A stretch of 64,000 bases of DNA from Sphingomonas sp. Leaf407. Lineage in GTDB: Bacteria; Pseudomonadota; Alphaproteobacteria; Sphingomonadales; Sphingomonadaceae. The translations under genes and the position numbers were made by a program. Position 1 is the first letter of the stretch, and each line of letters opens with the position of its first letter. The stretch covers positions 434,001 to 498,000 of the forward strand of contig NZ_LMQO01000002.1 in NCBI RefSeq assembly GCF_001425385.1. Reading direction: 5' to 3'. Shown piece after piece: positions 26,604-35,576 of the stretch. Below the pieces are notes generated by a model. It ran no database searches. It saw only the letters and a list, made by a program, of their open reading frames with translations, and was not told the DNA's origin.

Positions 26604-27436
26604 TCGCCCTTCATCGCCAGCGCCCGCGCGTACAGCGCCTTGCGGTCGAGCCCCAGCGCCTTGGCCACTTCGCCCGCCGCCTTCGACGCGGGCAGCCGGG
26701 TCAGCGCCTCTCGCAGCGCCGCCTCGCCATCCTCGGCCGTCGCGGGCGGCGGCGCGCCCGGCGGCGCGACGACGATCACGATCTCGCCTTTGGGCGGCGC
26801 ATCGGCATAGCGTTCCGCCAGTACCGACAATGTCCCCGTCACGCATTCCTCGAACCGCTTGGTAATCTCGCGCGCGACTCCGGCCTCGCGCTCGCCAAGT
26901 CCTTGCGCCAGCGCCGCCAGCGTCGCCGCCAGCCGAGGTCCGCTCTCATAGAACACCAGCGTCGCGCGCACCCCCGCAATCTCCGCGATCGCCTCCGTGC
27001 GGGCATGCGCCTTGGGCGGCAGGAAGCCAGCGAACAGGAACCGGTCGGTCGGCAGCCCCGCCAGCGTCAGCGCCGCCACCGCCGCGCACGGTCCGGGAAT
27101 CGTCACCACCGTGTGGCCCGCCGCGCGCGCGTCGCGCACCAATTTGTACCCCGGATCGGAGATCAGCGGCGTGCCGGCGTCGGACACCAGCGCCACTGCT
27201 TCGGACGCCATCCGTGCGATCAGCCCCGGGCGCATCCCCTCGGCATTATGGTCGTGATACGGGATCATCGGCCGCTTGACGCCGATATGACGCAGCAGCC
27301 CGGCGGTGACGCGGCTGTCCTCCACCGCGATCACTTCGGCGCGCGACAGGATGTCGGCGGCGCGCGGACTTAAGTCTGCGAGATTGCCGATCGGGGTCGC
27401 GACGATGTAGAGGCCGGGGGCAAGTTTCTCGGTCAT
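26600..27436 (-). CDS. rsmI: 16S rRNA 2'-O-ribose C1402 methyltransferase RsmI
   Basis: RsmI methylates the 2'-O of C1402 in 16S rRNA using SAM. The 278-residue product shows the family motifs LYIVATPIGNLADLSPRAAD, then ALVSDAGTPLISDPGYKLVR, VTIPGPCAAVAALTLAGLPT, and FAGFLPPK. The length is standard. It is divergent from the LpoA-like gene at 27448 with only 11 bases between starts, so their promoters must lie within each other's coding region or further off. Confidence 0.95.
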   Translation of the reverse strand: MTEKLAPGLYIVATPIGNLADLSPRAADILSRAEVIAVEDSRVTAGLLRHIGVKRPMIPYHDHNAEGMRPGLIARMASEAVALVSDAGTPLISDPGYKLVRDARAAGHTVVTIPGPCAAVAALTLAGLPTDRFLFAGFLPPKAHARTEAIAEIAGVRATLVFYESGPRLAATLAALAQGLGEREAGVAREITKRFEECVTGTLSVLAERYADAPPKGEIVIVVAPPGAPPPATAEDGEAALREALTRLPASKAAGEVAKALGLDRKALYARALAMKGE

Positions 27437-27447
27437 CAGGATACCCC

Positions 27448-28647
27448 ATGGCAGACACCACCGCCCGCCCGCAATGGCGTCACCATCTCGCGCGGGGGTT
27501 TGCGGTGCTTGGCGCCGCCCTGCTGTCCGCCTGCACCGGCATCGTGCCGAGGGGGCCGGTGGAACAGGCGCCCCCTGCGCCCACCCGGCCGCAGCCGACC
27601 CGCCCCGCCCCCGTGACGGGCGGTATCCCCGAGGATACGCAGCGCCACCGCGTCGCGCTGCTCGTGCCGCTCACCGGCCCCAACGGCGGCGTCGGCCGCT
27701 CGATCGCCAATGCGACCCAGCTCGCGCTGCTCGATTCGCGCAGCGAGCGGGTGCGGATCACCACCTATGACACCGCGACCGGGGCCGCCGCCGCAGCACA
27801 GCGCGCCATCGCCGAGGGCAACCGCCTGATCCTCGGACCCCTGCTCGCCGACGATGTCCGCGCGGTGGCACCCATCGCGCGCGGCGCGAAGGTGCCGGTC
27901 ATCAGCTATTCCAACGACGTGTCGGTCGCGGGGAACGGCGCGTATCTGCTCGGCTACACCCCGGCGCAATCGATCGACCGGGTGGTCGGCTATGCGCGCA
28001 GCAGCGGCATCACCCGCTTTGCCGGGCTGGTGCCCGCCGGCGTCTATGGCCAGCGCGCCTCGACCAGCTTCCTGCGCGCGGTCGAACAGGCCGGCGGACA
28101 GGTCGTCTCGCTCCAGACCTATGACCGGGGGCAGGGGCAGGTGGCGGCCGCCGTCACCCGCCTGTCGCGCACCTCGCCCTATGAAGCGGTCCTCATCGCC
28201 GATCAGGCCGGCACCGCCGCCGTGGCGGTGCCCGCGATCCGCCGGGGCACGAGCAAGGGCGCGCGCGTGCTCGGCACCGAATTGTGGAACACCGAAACCG
28301 GTCTGGGGTCAATGCCGGCGCTGAACGGCGCATGGTATGCCAGCGTCTCGAACGCGCTCTATCGCCAGTTCGCCACCAAATATCGCGCGCGCTTCAACGC
28401 CGCGCCCTACCGCCTGTCGAGCCTCGGCTATGATTCGGTGCTGTTGACCATCCGCATCGCGCGCGACTGGCCGATCGGCCGCGATTTTCCCGAATCCCGC
28501 CTGCGCGGCGAGGACGGGTTTGCGGGGCTGGACGGCGCATTCCGCTTCGGCCGCGACGGCGTGGCCGAACGCGCGCTGGAGGTGCAGGAGGTGCGCACCG
28601 GTGGCGCGGTAACGGTGTCGCCTGCGCCGCGGACCTTCGGGGAGTAG
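27448..28647 (+). CDS. LpoA-like penicillin-binding protein activator (periplasmic binding fold)
   Basis: The 399-residue protein has a signal with a lipobox-like LGAALLSACTG (Cys near residue 29), so it is a predicted lipoprotein. A Pro-rich linker leads to a two-lobe binding fold: HRVALLVPLTGPNGGVGRSI, then GPLLADDVRAVAPIARGAKV, ISYSNDVSVAGNGAYLLGYT. LpoA of this fold activates penicillin-binding protein 1A from the outer membrane. The next-to-rsmI-yraN position is the usual one for LpoA. It is paralogous to the protein at 23032. Confidence 0.85.
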   Translation: MADTTARPQWRHHLARGFAVLGAALLSACTGIVPRGPVEQAPPAPTRPQPTRPAPVTGGIPEDTQRHRVALLVPLTGPNGGVGRSIANATQLALLDSRSERVRITTYDTATGAAAAAQRAIAEGNRLILGPLLADDVRAVAPIARGAKVPVISYSNDVSVAGNGAYLLGYTPAQSIDRVVGYARSSGITRFAGLVPAGVYGQRASTSFLRAVEQAGGQVVSLQTYDRGQGQVAAAVTRLSRTSPYEAVLIADQAGTAAVAVPAIRRGTSKGARVLGTELWNTETGLGSMPALNGAWYASVSNALYRQFATKYRARFNAAPYRLSSLGYDSVLLTIRIARDWPIGRDFPESRLRGEDGFAGLDGAFRFGRDGVAERALEVQEVRTGGAVTVSPAPRTFGE

Positions 28648-28680
28648 AACCACCCGTCGGTTTCGTTCGCTTCTTTTCGA

Positions 28681-28955
28681 TTCACGCGAAGGCGCGGAGG
28701 CGTTGCGTTCGCGATCGGGTTGGCGGTTTGATCGGTAGGAGGTCGAGTGCGGATGCGCTCGACTAGGAAGAAGGGGTTTTCGCGCAGAGGCGCAGAGAGA
28801 AGGGGGCGCTTGCCGCGCCAGCGGCTTTCCCTTTCTACCCAGCAAACGGGAGGCTTCGCCGGACAGGCATCAGCCGTTCCGACCGGAACCGCTCTGCGCC
28901 TCCGCGCCTCTGCGCGAAAATCCCTTTCTGCTTCTTCTCCGCGCCTCCGCGTGAA
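28681..28955. repeat. Nested palindromic repeat of about 275 bases
   Basis: The outer arms are TTCACGCGAAGGCGCGGAGG (28681) and CTCCGCGCCTCCGCGTGAA (28937). The inner arms are AAGGGGTTTTCGCGCAGAGG (28771) and GCCTCTGCGCGAAAATCCCT (28906). The inner part contains several copies of the GCGCAGAGGC word. The centre (about 28800-28890) is unique. The element fills the 330-base gap between two convergent genes, and I see no gene there. Confidence 0.75.
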
Positions 28956-28977
28956 CCGACCTTTTTAGCGTCCGGTC

Positions 28978-29793
28978 TCAAGCCACCCCGAACGGCACCA
29001 CCCGGTTCTCGGCATAATGGCCGATCGTCGCGCGCCCCAGATACGGGACCCCCATCGCCCGTGCCCAGCGGGTGACGATCTGCTCCTCGCTCTCGCCGAA
29101 CTCGGTATCCTCGGGGCTGCGGTCCGTCACCGCGCCCAGCCGCAGTCCGGCGATCCCCTGCAACTGCGTCGCGGCGGCAAGCTGGAAGAACAGCCGGTCG
29201 AGCCGGTAGAGATCCTCACCCACCTCCTCGACCATCACGACATGGTCGGTCAGGTCGGGGAGCCACGGCGTCCCGATCAGCGCACACAGGATGACGAGGT
29301 TGAACGCCACCGTCGGCCGCCCGTCCAGCTCGGGGGCGAGCACCCGCCGGTCGCCGTCGACCAGCCATGCCAGCGTGCGCGCGGCGCTGTTGGTGCCGCC
29401 GGCCTTGCCGACCTGCCCCGCCATCGGCCCGTGAGTCGGCCGTCCGATCCGTCGGGCATAGAGCGCTCCCAGCAGGAACCCCATGTCGGAGAAGCCGACA
29501 TAGGCCTTGGCCGCCGCCGCGCGGTTGAGGTGCGGGATCACGGCGGACAGGATGCGGTTCGACCCGTATCCGCCGCGCGCGAACCAGATCGCGTCGAACC
29601 CGGGATCGTTGGCGAATTCCAGAAACGCGGCGGCGCGCTGTTCGTCGGTGCCCGCGAAATGCCCGGCGTCGAGGAAACATTGCGGATGCACCACGAGGTC
29701 GAGGGCGGGGTAGGTCAGCGCCGCATAGCCCTGCGTACGCGCCATCGCACCCTCGTCCACCCGCCGCGCGGGCGCCACCACTCCGATCCGCAT
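28978..29793 (-). CDS. ldcA: LD-carboxypeptidase (S66 family), muropeptide recycling
   Basis: LdcA removes the terminal D-Ala from murein tetrapeptides in the cytosol. The 271-residue protein has the S66 motif with nucleophile Ser78 in FARGGYGSNRIL, then LVGFSDMGF-like AYVGFSDMGFLLGALYARRI, and later HVVMVEEVGEDLYRLDRLFF with the Glu and His-rich end. The start at 29793 (MRIGVVAPAR) fits the family N-terminus. It is divergent from mpl with only about 48 bases between starts, giving a compact recycling pair. Confidence 0.9.
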   Translation of the reverse strand: MRIGVVAPARRVDEGAMARTQGYAALTYPALDLVVHPQCFLDAGHFAGTDEQRAAAFLEFANDPGFDAIWFARGGYGSNRILSAVIPHLNRAAAAKAYVGFSDMGFLLGALYARRIGRPTHGPMAGQVGKAGGTNSAARTLAWLVDGDRRVLAPELDGRPTVAFNLVILCALIGTPWLPDLTDHVVMVEEVGEDLYRLDRLFFQLAAATQLQGIAGLRLGAVTDRSPEDTEFGESEEQIVTRWARAMGVPYLGRATIGHYAENRVVPFGVA

Positions 29794-29841
29794 GTCCCGG
29801 TCCCGCTTGCAAGGTTGGATTTGGGGCGATAGCGCCGGGGG

Positions 29842-31242
29842 ATGCTCCACGGCAAATCCTTCTTCCTCGTCGGCATCGGCGGTTCGGGCATGCTGCCCCT
29901 CGCGATGATCCTCGCCGGGCGCGGTGCGACGGTCGCCGGGTCGGACCGCAGCCTCGATACCGACAGCCTGCCCGCGAAGTTCGACTCGCTGCGCGCCGCC
30001 GATATCGCGCTGTTCCCCCAGGACGGCAGCGGCATCGTGTCGGCCGACCAGATCGTCGTGGCCTCCGCCGCGATCGAGCCGACCGTCGCCGACATCGTCG
30101 CCGCCGTGGCGGTCGGGGCACGGCGGATGGGCCGCGCCGAGCTGCTCGCCGAACTGTTCAACGCGGCGGCCTTGCCGATCGGGGTGGCGGGCACCAGCGG
30201 CAAATCGACCGTGACCGGCATGATCGGCCATATCCTCCATATGGTCGGTCGTGATCCCACGGTCATGAACGGCGCGGTGATGAAGAATTTCATCGCGCCC
30301 GATCGCCCCTTCGCCAGCGCGCTGGTGGGCACGGGCGACGCCTTCGTCAGCGAGGTGGACGAAAGCGACGGATCGATCGCCTTCTATCGCCCGCGCATCG
30401 CGGTGCTGAACAACGTCAGCCTCGACCACAAGTCGCTGGAGGAACTGCGCACCCTCTTCGGCGGCTTCGCGGCGCGCGCCGGGCACACGATCGTCAACGT
30501 CGGTGATGCCGAAGCCGCCGCACTGGCGATGGAAATGGCGGAAAACCGCCGGACGACCTTCGCGATCGACGCTCCGGCGGACATGATCGGGTGTAAACTT
30601 TGTAAACTTTCGGCCTCGGTCGACTTCACGCTGCGGGTCGGGGATCGCTCGTACGACGTCCATCTGGCGGTCCCCGGCGCGCATAATGTCGCGAACGCAC
30701 TGGCCGCGATCGGCGCGGTTGTTGCCGCCGGCGTACCGATCGAAGGGGCGATCGCCGCGATCGCCGGCTTCACCGGGCTCAAGCGCCGCTTCGAGCTGGT
30801 CGGCACCGCAGGTGGCGTGACCGTCATCGACGACTTCGGCCACAACCCCGACAAGATCGCCGCGACCATCGCCACGCTGCGCGCGCATCCCGGCCGGCTG
30901 CTGCTGCTGTTCCAGCCGCATGGCTATGGTCCGCTCAAGGTCATGCGCCGCGAACTGGTGGCGATGTTCGCCGCGCGGTTGCAGGGTGACGACCTGCTGG
31001 TGCTGCCCGATCCGGTCTATCGCGGCGGCACCGTCAGCCGTGACGTGACCAGCGCCGACATCGTCGCCGATCTGGCCGTCACCGGCACCCCGGCCCGCCA
31101 CATCCCCGATCGCGCCGCCGCCGCCGCGCATCTGGCGGCGCAGGCACGGCCGGGCGATCGCATCGTGGTGATGGGCGCGCGCGACGACACGCTGTCGGCG
31201 CTGGCGGCATCGATCGTGACGATGCTGGAGGCACGCACGTAA
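29842..31242 (+). CDS. mpl: UDP-N-acetylmuramate:murein peptide ligase (Mpl-type Mur ligase)
   Basis: Mpl joins recycled murein peptide to UDP-MurNAc. The 466-residue protein has the MurC-like N-terminal loop FFLVGIGGSGMLPLAMILAG, the ATP-binding P-loop GVAGTSGKSTVTGMIG near residue 115, SEVDESDGSIAFYRPRIAVL, and the C-terminal DDFGHNPDKIAATIATLRAH. The close partner ldcA favours Mpl over MurC; an essential murC would sit in the dcw cluster. It carries an odd short internal duplication, CKLCKL, near residue 252. Confidence 0.85.
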   Translation: MLHGKSFFLVGIGGSGMLPLAMILAGRGATVAGSDRSLDTDSLPAKFDSLRAADIALFPQDGSGIVSADQIVVASAAIEPTVADIVAAVAVGARRMGRAELLAELFNAAALPIGVAGTSGKSTVTGMIGHILHMVGRDPTVMNGAVMKNFIAPDRPFASALVGTGDAFVSEVDESDGSIAFYRPRIAVLNNVSLDHKSLEELRTLFGGFAARAGHTIVNVGDAEAAALAMEMAENRRTTFAIDAPADMIGCKLCKLSASVDFTLRVGDRSYDVHLAVPGAHNVANALAAIGAVVAAGVPIEGAIAAIAGFTGLKRRFELVGTAGGVTVIDDFGHNPDKIAATIATLRAHPGRLLLLFQPHGYGPLKVMRRELVAMFAARLQGDDLLVLPDPVYRGGTVSRDVTSADIVADLAVTGTPARHIPDRAAAAAHLAAQARPGDRIVVMGARDDTLSALAASIVTMLEART

Positions 31243-31315
31243 CCCCTATCGCCCCGACCCGACTGGCAATATGATAATCAAATAGCCGAATTTGTCGGAC
31301 AAGGGGAGAGGCCAG

Positions 31316-32668
31316 TTGGTCGAGAAGCGGGCGGGTAGCGCCACCACCACGGGACTGGCGTTCGCCGCCGTCACCACATTGTTCTTCGCGTGGGGGTTCA
31401 TCACCTCGCTGATCGATCCGTTGGTCGCGGCGGTGAAGGGCATCTTCACCCTCACCGATTTCGAGGCGCAGTTCGCCGCCACCGCCTTCTTCCTCGCTTA
31501 CGGCCTCATCTCGATGCCCGCCGCGATCCTGCTCGCGCGGCTGAAGGCGGTGCCTTCGATCCTGTTCGCGCTCATCACCATGGTCGTCGGCTGTCTGACG
31601 ATGCTGGTCGCGGCCAATCTGGCGGTGTTCCCGCTGGTGCTGCTCGGCCTGTTCATCCTCGCCGCCGGGATCACCGTGCTGCAGGTCGCGGCGAACCCGC
31701 TGGCGGCGGCGCTGGGCGATCCGAAGCTCAGCCATTTCCGCCTGACGCTCAGCCAGACGTTCAACTCGTTCGGCACGTTCCTCGGGCCGCTGCTGGGCGC
31801 CACGCTGTTCCTCGACGGGGTCGAGGTGAAGGACGGCACGGTCCTGACCGATGCGGTTCGCGCCGGGGCGCTGGCCGGGATTGATCGCGCCTATTTCTGG
31901 ATCGCCGGGCTGATCGCGGCGCTGGCGCTGTTCTTCTTCCTCAGCCGCCGGGTCGTCTCCGCCGCCGTGCCTGCAACGCCGGCACAGGTTCCGTCTGCGG
32001 GCACGCTGCTGTCCGAAGCCTTCTCGTCGCGCTGGGCGCTGCTCGGCGCGGGCGCGATCTTCCTGTATGTCGGCGCGGAAGTCGCGATCGGGACGCAGAT
32101 GGCGCTGTTCCTCAACGCCGACAGCGTGTGGGGCATGTCCGACGCCGCGTTCGGCGTGCCGCTGCTCGGCTTCGCGATGGGCAGCGACGGGGTTCCCGGC
32201 GTCTCGCTCCAGGAAGCGGGCAAGGCGGTCGCCTTCTACTGGTTCGGCGCGATGGTCGGTCGTGCGATCGGATCGGTGCTGCTGTCAAAGGTGAAAGCGT
32301 ACAAGCTGCTCGCGCTATTCACCGCCGTCGCGGTGGCGATGTGCCTGTATGTCGCGGCGATCGGCGGGATCACCGCCGGGTTCGTGGCGATCTCCATCGG
32401 GCTGTTCAACTCGATCATGTTTCCGGTGATCTTCACCCTGACGCTGGAACGGTCGAGCGCGAGCGAGGCGGCGACGTCGGGGTTGCTCTGCACCGCGATC
32501 GTCGGCGGGGCGATCGTGCCGTTGATCGTCGGCATCGTGTCGGGCGCGACCAGCCACGGCGTCGCCTTCGTGGTGCCGGCGCTCTGCTATGCCGCGCTGT
32601 GCGTCTTCGCGCTTGCCGCCGGGCGGACGGGGGTGCGCAACGTCGCTTCGGCGAAGAGCCTGCACTGA
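31316..32668 (+). CDS. Sugar MFS transporter, FucP/GluP family
   Basis: This is a 12-helix proton-coupled sugar permease of about 450 residues. Family landmarks are FFAWGFITSLIDPLVAAVKG in the first helix, QVAANPLAAALGDP in the middle, FNSFGTFLGPLLGATLF, and the later YWFGAMVGRAIGSVLLSK. A TTG at 31316 follows AAGGGGAGAG at good spacing and is preferred to the TTG at 31292. The FucP family moves fucose, glucose, N-acetylglucosamine and others; the ROK kinase and GH3 glucosidase nearby suggest a hexose. The regulator at 34122 may control it. Confidence 0.88.
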   Translation: MVEKRAGSATTTGLAFAAVTTLFFAWGFITSLIDPLVAAVKGIFTLTDFEAQFAATAFFLAYGLISMPAAILLARLKAVPSILFALITMVVGCLTMLVAANLAVFPLVLLGLFILAAGITVLQVAANPLAAALGDPKLSHFRLTLSQTFNSFGTFLGPLLGATLFLDGVEVKDGTVLTDAVRAGALAGIDRAYFWIAGLIAALALFFFLSRRVVSAAVPATPAQVPSAGTLLSEAFSSRWALLGAGAIFLYVGAEVAIGTQMALFLNADSVWGMSDAAFGVPLLGFAMGSDGVPGVSLQEAGKAVAFYWFGAMVGRAIGSVLLSKVKAYKLLALFTAVAVAMCLYVAAIGGITAGFVAISIGLFNSIMFPVIFTLTLERSSASEAATSGLLCTAIVGGAIVPLIVGIVSGATSHGVAFVVPALCYAALCVFALAAGRTGVRNVASAKSLH

Positions 32669-32736
32669 TCGTCGCTTAACCGCTGTCGCCCGTCGATGTC
32701 GCGGCCATGGTCGCGGCATCGACAAGGAGACATGCC

Positions 32737-33078
32737 ATGCCGTTCACGAAACTCGCTATCGTCCTTGCCGCCGCTACCCTGCCACTGGCCGCCGCCATCG
32801 CGCAGGACCGGTACGAAGGGGCGGGGGCGACGCAGGAGATGGACTGCGGCGGGCAGGGTGCGACCATCGTCGGCGCGAGCAACATCATGACCGTGACCGG
32901 CGCGTGCAGGACGTTGGTGATCGAAGGCGCGGGCAACCGCGTCACCGTCGATCTGGCCCCTCGCGCGACGATCCGCATCACCGGGGCCAGCAATCAGGTG
33001 GTGTGGCGCACCCCCGACCGCAGCAAGCCGCGCGTCAGCGTGACCGGGGCCGGCAACCGGGTGTCGATGGCACGGTAA
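32737..33078 (+). CDS. Secreted DUF3060-type small protein
   Basis: The 113-residue protein has a Sec signal (LAIVLAAATLPLAAAIAQ) and a short beta-repeat body in which the pattern I-x-G-A-x-N recurs: TIVGASNIMTVTG, VIEGAGNRVTVD, RITGASNQVVW, VTGAGNRVSM. This is the DUF3060 pattern, of unknown function. Two cysteines (MDCGG, GACRT) may form a disulphide. The start is fixed by AAGGAGA eight bases upstream. Confidence 0.8.
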   Translation: MPFTKLAIVLAAATLPLAAAIAQDRYEGAGATQEMDCGGQGATIVGASNIMTVTGACRTLVIEGAGNRVTVDLAPRATIRITGASNQVVWRTPDRSKPRVSVTGAGNRVSMAR

Positions 33079-33093
33079 GCGCCTTGCGGCGGG

Positions 33094-34038
33094 TCAGGCC
33101 GGTTCGGCGATCCGCTCGCCCAGCGGCACCTGCGCCAGCGCGATCGACCCGAGCGGCCCCGCCTGATCGCCCAGCGCTGGGGCGACAATATAGGGCGCGC
33201 CCTCCGGCAGCGGCAGATAGCCGTTGATGCTGGCACGCAACTCGGGTTCTATCCGGGCCAGCACATGCGGCTGCTTGTTCATCACCCCGCCGCCGATCGC
33301 GATGCGCTGCGGCCCGGTGGTCGCGACCATCGCATGGCACATTGCGACGATCGCCGAGACGACCCGGTCCCACACGGGATGGTCGTCCGGGATGGTCGAG
33401 ACATGCACGTCGCCCAGCGCCGCCTTGATGCCGGTGCCCGATGCCAGTCCCTCGACGCAATCGTCGTGGAACGGACAGCCGCTGGGCAAGGTGTCGTGCG
33501 CCAGACGGGGAACGCGCAGATGGCCGATCTCGGCATGGCCGATCCCGCGCGTCGGCGCGCCGTTGACCAGCAACCCGACGCCGACGCCGGTGCCGATCGT
33601 CACATAGGCGAAATCGGTCAGGCCCTTGCCCGATCCCCAGCGCGTCTCGGCATAGGCCGCGCCGTTGACGTCGGTGTCGAACGCGACCGGCACGTCGAGC
33701 CCGGCGGACAGCCGCCCGGCGACATCGGCCATCGCCCAATGGGGCTTGGTGGTGGCGAGGATATGCCCCCAGGTCGGCGAAGCGCGGTTGAGATCGACCG
33801 GACCGAAGCTGGCGATGCCCAGCGCGGCGAAGCCATGGGTCGACCACCAGCGCTCCAGCACCGCGGCGATCGCGGGCAACGTCTCGTCCGGGTGGGTCGT
33901 CGGCACGGTTTCCTGCGCCAGTATCGCACCGGGTCCATAGGCGAGGGTGCAGACGCATTTGGTGCCGCCCAGTTCCACCCCTGCGAACGGCAATACGTCG
34001 CCACCCGACCGCGGTTCGCGGTCCATCGCCACAGTCAT
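33094..34038 (-). CDS. ROK family fructokinase-like sugar kinase
   Basis: The roughly 314-residue protein has the ROK ATP motif GVELGGTKCVCTLAYG, the sugar-binding DTDVNGAAYAETRWGSGKG, TIGTGVGVGLL, EIGHLRV, and the zinc-binding Cys-His cluster CPFHDDCVEGLASG typical of ROK fructokinases. The start could be the ATG at 34038, or a GTG at 34032 that has a GAGG box at better spacing. It would phosphorylate fructose or a related hexose. It lies next to, and on the same strand as, the ROK regulator at 34122. Confidence 0.87.
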   Translation of the reverse strand: MTVAMDREPRSGGDVLPFAGVELGGTKCVCTLAYGPGAILAQETVPTTHPDETLPAIAAVLERWWSTHGFAALGIASFGPVDLNRASPTWGHILATTKPHWAMADVAGRLSAGLDVPVAFDTDVNGAAYAETRWGSGKGLTDFAYVTIGTGVGVGLLVNGAPTRGIGHAEIGHLRVPRLAHDTLPSGCPFHDDCVEGLASGTGIKAALGDVHVSTIPDDHPVWDRVVSAIVAMCHAMVATTGPQRIAIGGGVMNKQPHVLARIEPELRASINGYLPLPEGAPYIVAPALGDQAGPLGSIALAQVPLGERIAEPA

Positions 34039-34121
34039 CCTCGTCAAACCCTGTTGTCCGGTAGTTGCCAACACCGTCGCAGGCTTTGGTTTAAATAGCA
34101 AATATGAAATTCTTATTCAGT

Positions 34122-35324
34122 TCAATCGCTTTCGACGACTGCTTTCCATAGCGCGTTGGTGCGCGGCAACAGGAAATGGCTGAACGGCAGAATCGCCGCG
34201 CCGACCGCCGGGGCATCTTCGGCCAGCATCGCGCGGCGGACCGGGGCGAGCGCCGGGATATTGTCGGCCTCGGCGGTCAGCCGCGCGGTCAGCCGCCGCG
34301 CCAGCGCATCGACATGGGCACCGGGCAGCCGTCCGCCGATGAACACCGCCGCCGGATTGATGAGGCAGTTGATCGCGACCAGCGGTTCGACCAGCCGGTC
34401 GACCGCCTCGTCGATCCAGCGGTCGACGATCGCGATCAGCGCCGGGTCCTCGGCCCGGTCGCCCAGCATGTCGGCGATGGTGAAGCCGGCGGCGCGCAAC
34501 GGATGCGACAGGCCGGAGAGCGATACGCTGTGCTGGATCTGTGCCCGTCCGCCGCGACCATCGCTGCCCAGCAGGAAGCCGATCTCCCCCGAACGGCCGC
34601 TTGCTCCCCGGAAATAGGCCCCGTCGAGCACGAGTCCGCCGCCCAGCGCGGAAGAAATCAGAATGTAGAAAAAGCTGGCATGGTGCTGGCCATGGCCCAG
34701 TTGCTGTTCGCCCATCGCGGCGGCGGCGGCGTCGTTCTCGACGAAGACCGGCAGCGCGACCGGTTCGGCGAACAGCGCGGCCATGTCGACGCTTTCCCAT
34801 TCGGCATAGCTGGCCGGCCGGCCGGGCAGGTCGACGGTGCCGAGATCGTCGGGACGGGCCACGCCGATGCCGACGATGCGGTCGGCATCGATCCCCGCAT
34901 CGGCGATCAGTGCGCCGATCTGCGCGCCGTAGAAGGCGGCGACATCGGCGGGCAGCGCGAAATCAACGTCGTGGCTGGCGCGCGCCAGCGTCTGTCCGGC
35001 GAAATCGACCAGCACGATCGTCACATGATCGCGATCGACGTTGATGCCGATCGCATAGCAGGCGGCGGGCTTCACGACCAGCTTGGCGGGCGGCTGGCCG
35101 CGCCCGCCGCGCCGGCGCCCGGCTTCCTCGATCAATCCCTCGTTCAGCAGCCGACGGGTGATATTGGCGATGGCCGGCGGCGTCAGGCCGGTGATGTTGG
35201 CCAGATCGATGCGGGTCAGCGACCCCGACACGCGAATGGCGTGCAGCGTGATCCGCTGGTTATGATCCGCCGCCCGGGCCAGGTTCGTGCCCGACAGGCG
35301 GATGGGTTCCGGCGCGCTCACCAT
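34122..35324 (-). CDS. ROK family transcriptional regulator (NagC/XylR type)
   Basis: The 400-residue protein has an N-terminal winged helix (HNQRITLHAIRVSGSLTRID, then LTPPAIANITRRLLNEGLIE) and a C-terminal sugar-kinase-like ROK domain (CYAIGINVDRDHVTIVLVDF, VFVENDAAAAAMGEQQ, SSALGGGLVLDG). The zinc-site cysteines of active ROK kinases are missing, as expected for a repressor. It is divergent from the GH3 glucosidase and upstream of the ROK kinase, so it probably senses a sugar or sugar phosphate and controls both. Confidence 0.88.
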   Translation of the reverse strand: MVSAPEPIRLSGTNLARAADHNQRITLHAIRVSGSLTRIDLANITGLTPPAIANITRRLLNEGLIEEAGRRRGGRGQPPAKLVVKPAACYAIGINVDRDHVTIVLVDFAGQTLARASHDVDFALPADVAAFYGAQIGALIADAGIDADRIVGIGVARPDDLGTVDLPGRPASYAEWESVDMAALFAEPVALPVFVENDAAAAAMGEQQLGHGQHHASFFYILISSALGGGLVLDGAYFRGASGRSGEIGFLLGSDGRGGRAQIQHSVSLSGLSHPLRAAGFTIADMLGDRAEDPALIAIVDRWIDEAVDRLVEPLVAINCLINPAAVFIGGRLPGAHVDALARRLTARLTAEADNIPALAPVRRAMLAEDAPAVGAAILPFSHFLLPRTNALWKAVVESD

Positions 35325-35439
35325 TGATCGGGGCGACCCGCGGCGGAAAGGAACGTCGTCACGCTGGCTGATCTCCCGGAGGCTCCACCCGTGGAACGGC
35401 CCGGGCAGCTTGTTTGACGGGCACGGTGGACCAGTGCGT

Positions 35440-35503
35440 TACCGGTATCAATCCGAAAACATGCGATCGTTCCCAAAGCGGTCCGATAACGTCGTTGACA
35501 ACG
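35440..35503. promoter_or_regulatory. Two candidate operator palindromes between the ROK regulator and GH3 gene
   Basis: TACCGGTA at 35440-35447 and CGTTGACAACG at 35493-35503 are perfect short palindromes in the 252-base divergent intergenic region. The second overlaps a possible -35 box (TTGACA, 35495-35500). Either could bind the neighbouring ROK protein or a LacI-type repressor. Confidence 0.35.
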
Positions 35504-35576
35504 CTGTCTGTTTTGACGATCGAAGCGGAAACGCGCGCAACCGGCATGAGGGGGCGCGGCTTAGGAGAGTGATGCG

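Noticed and set aside
28978-31131. A 717-codon minus-strand frame covering ldcA and the mpl region
   Set aside because: Only the 3' third, from 29793, is the real ldcA. The rest is antisense to mpl and lacks any motif.
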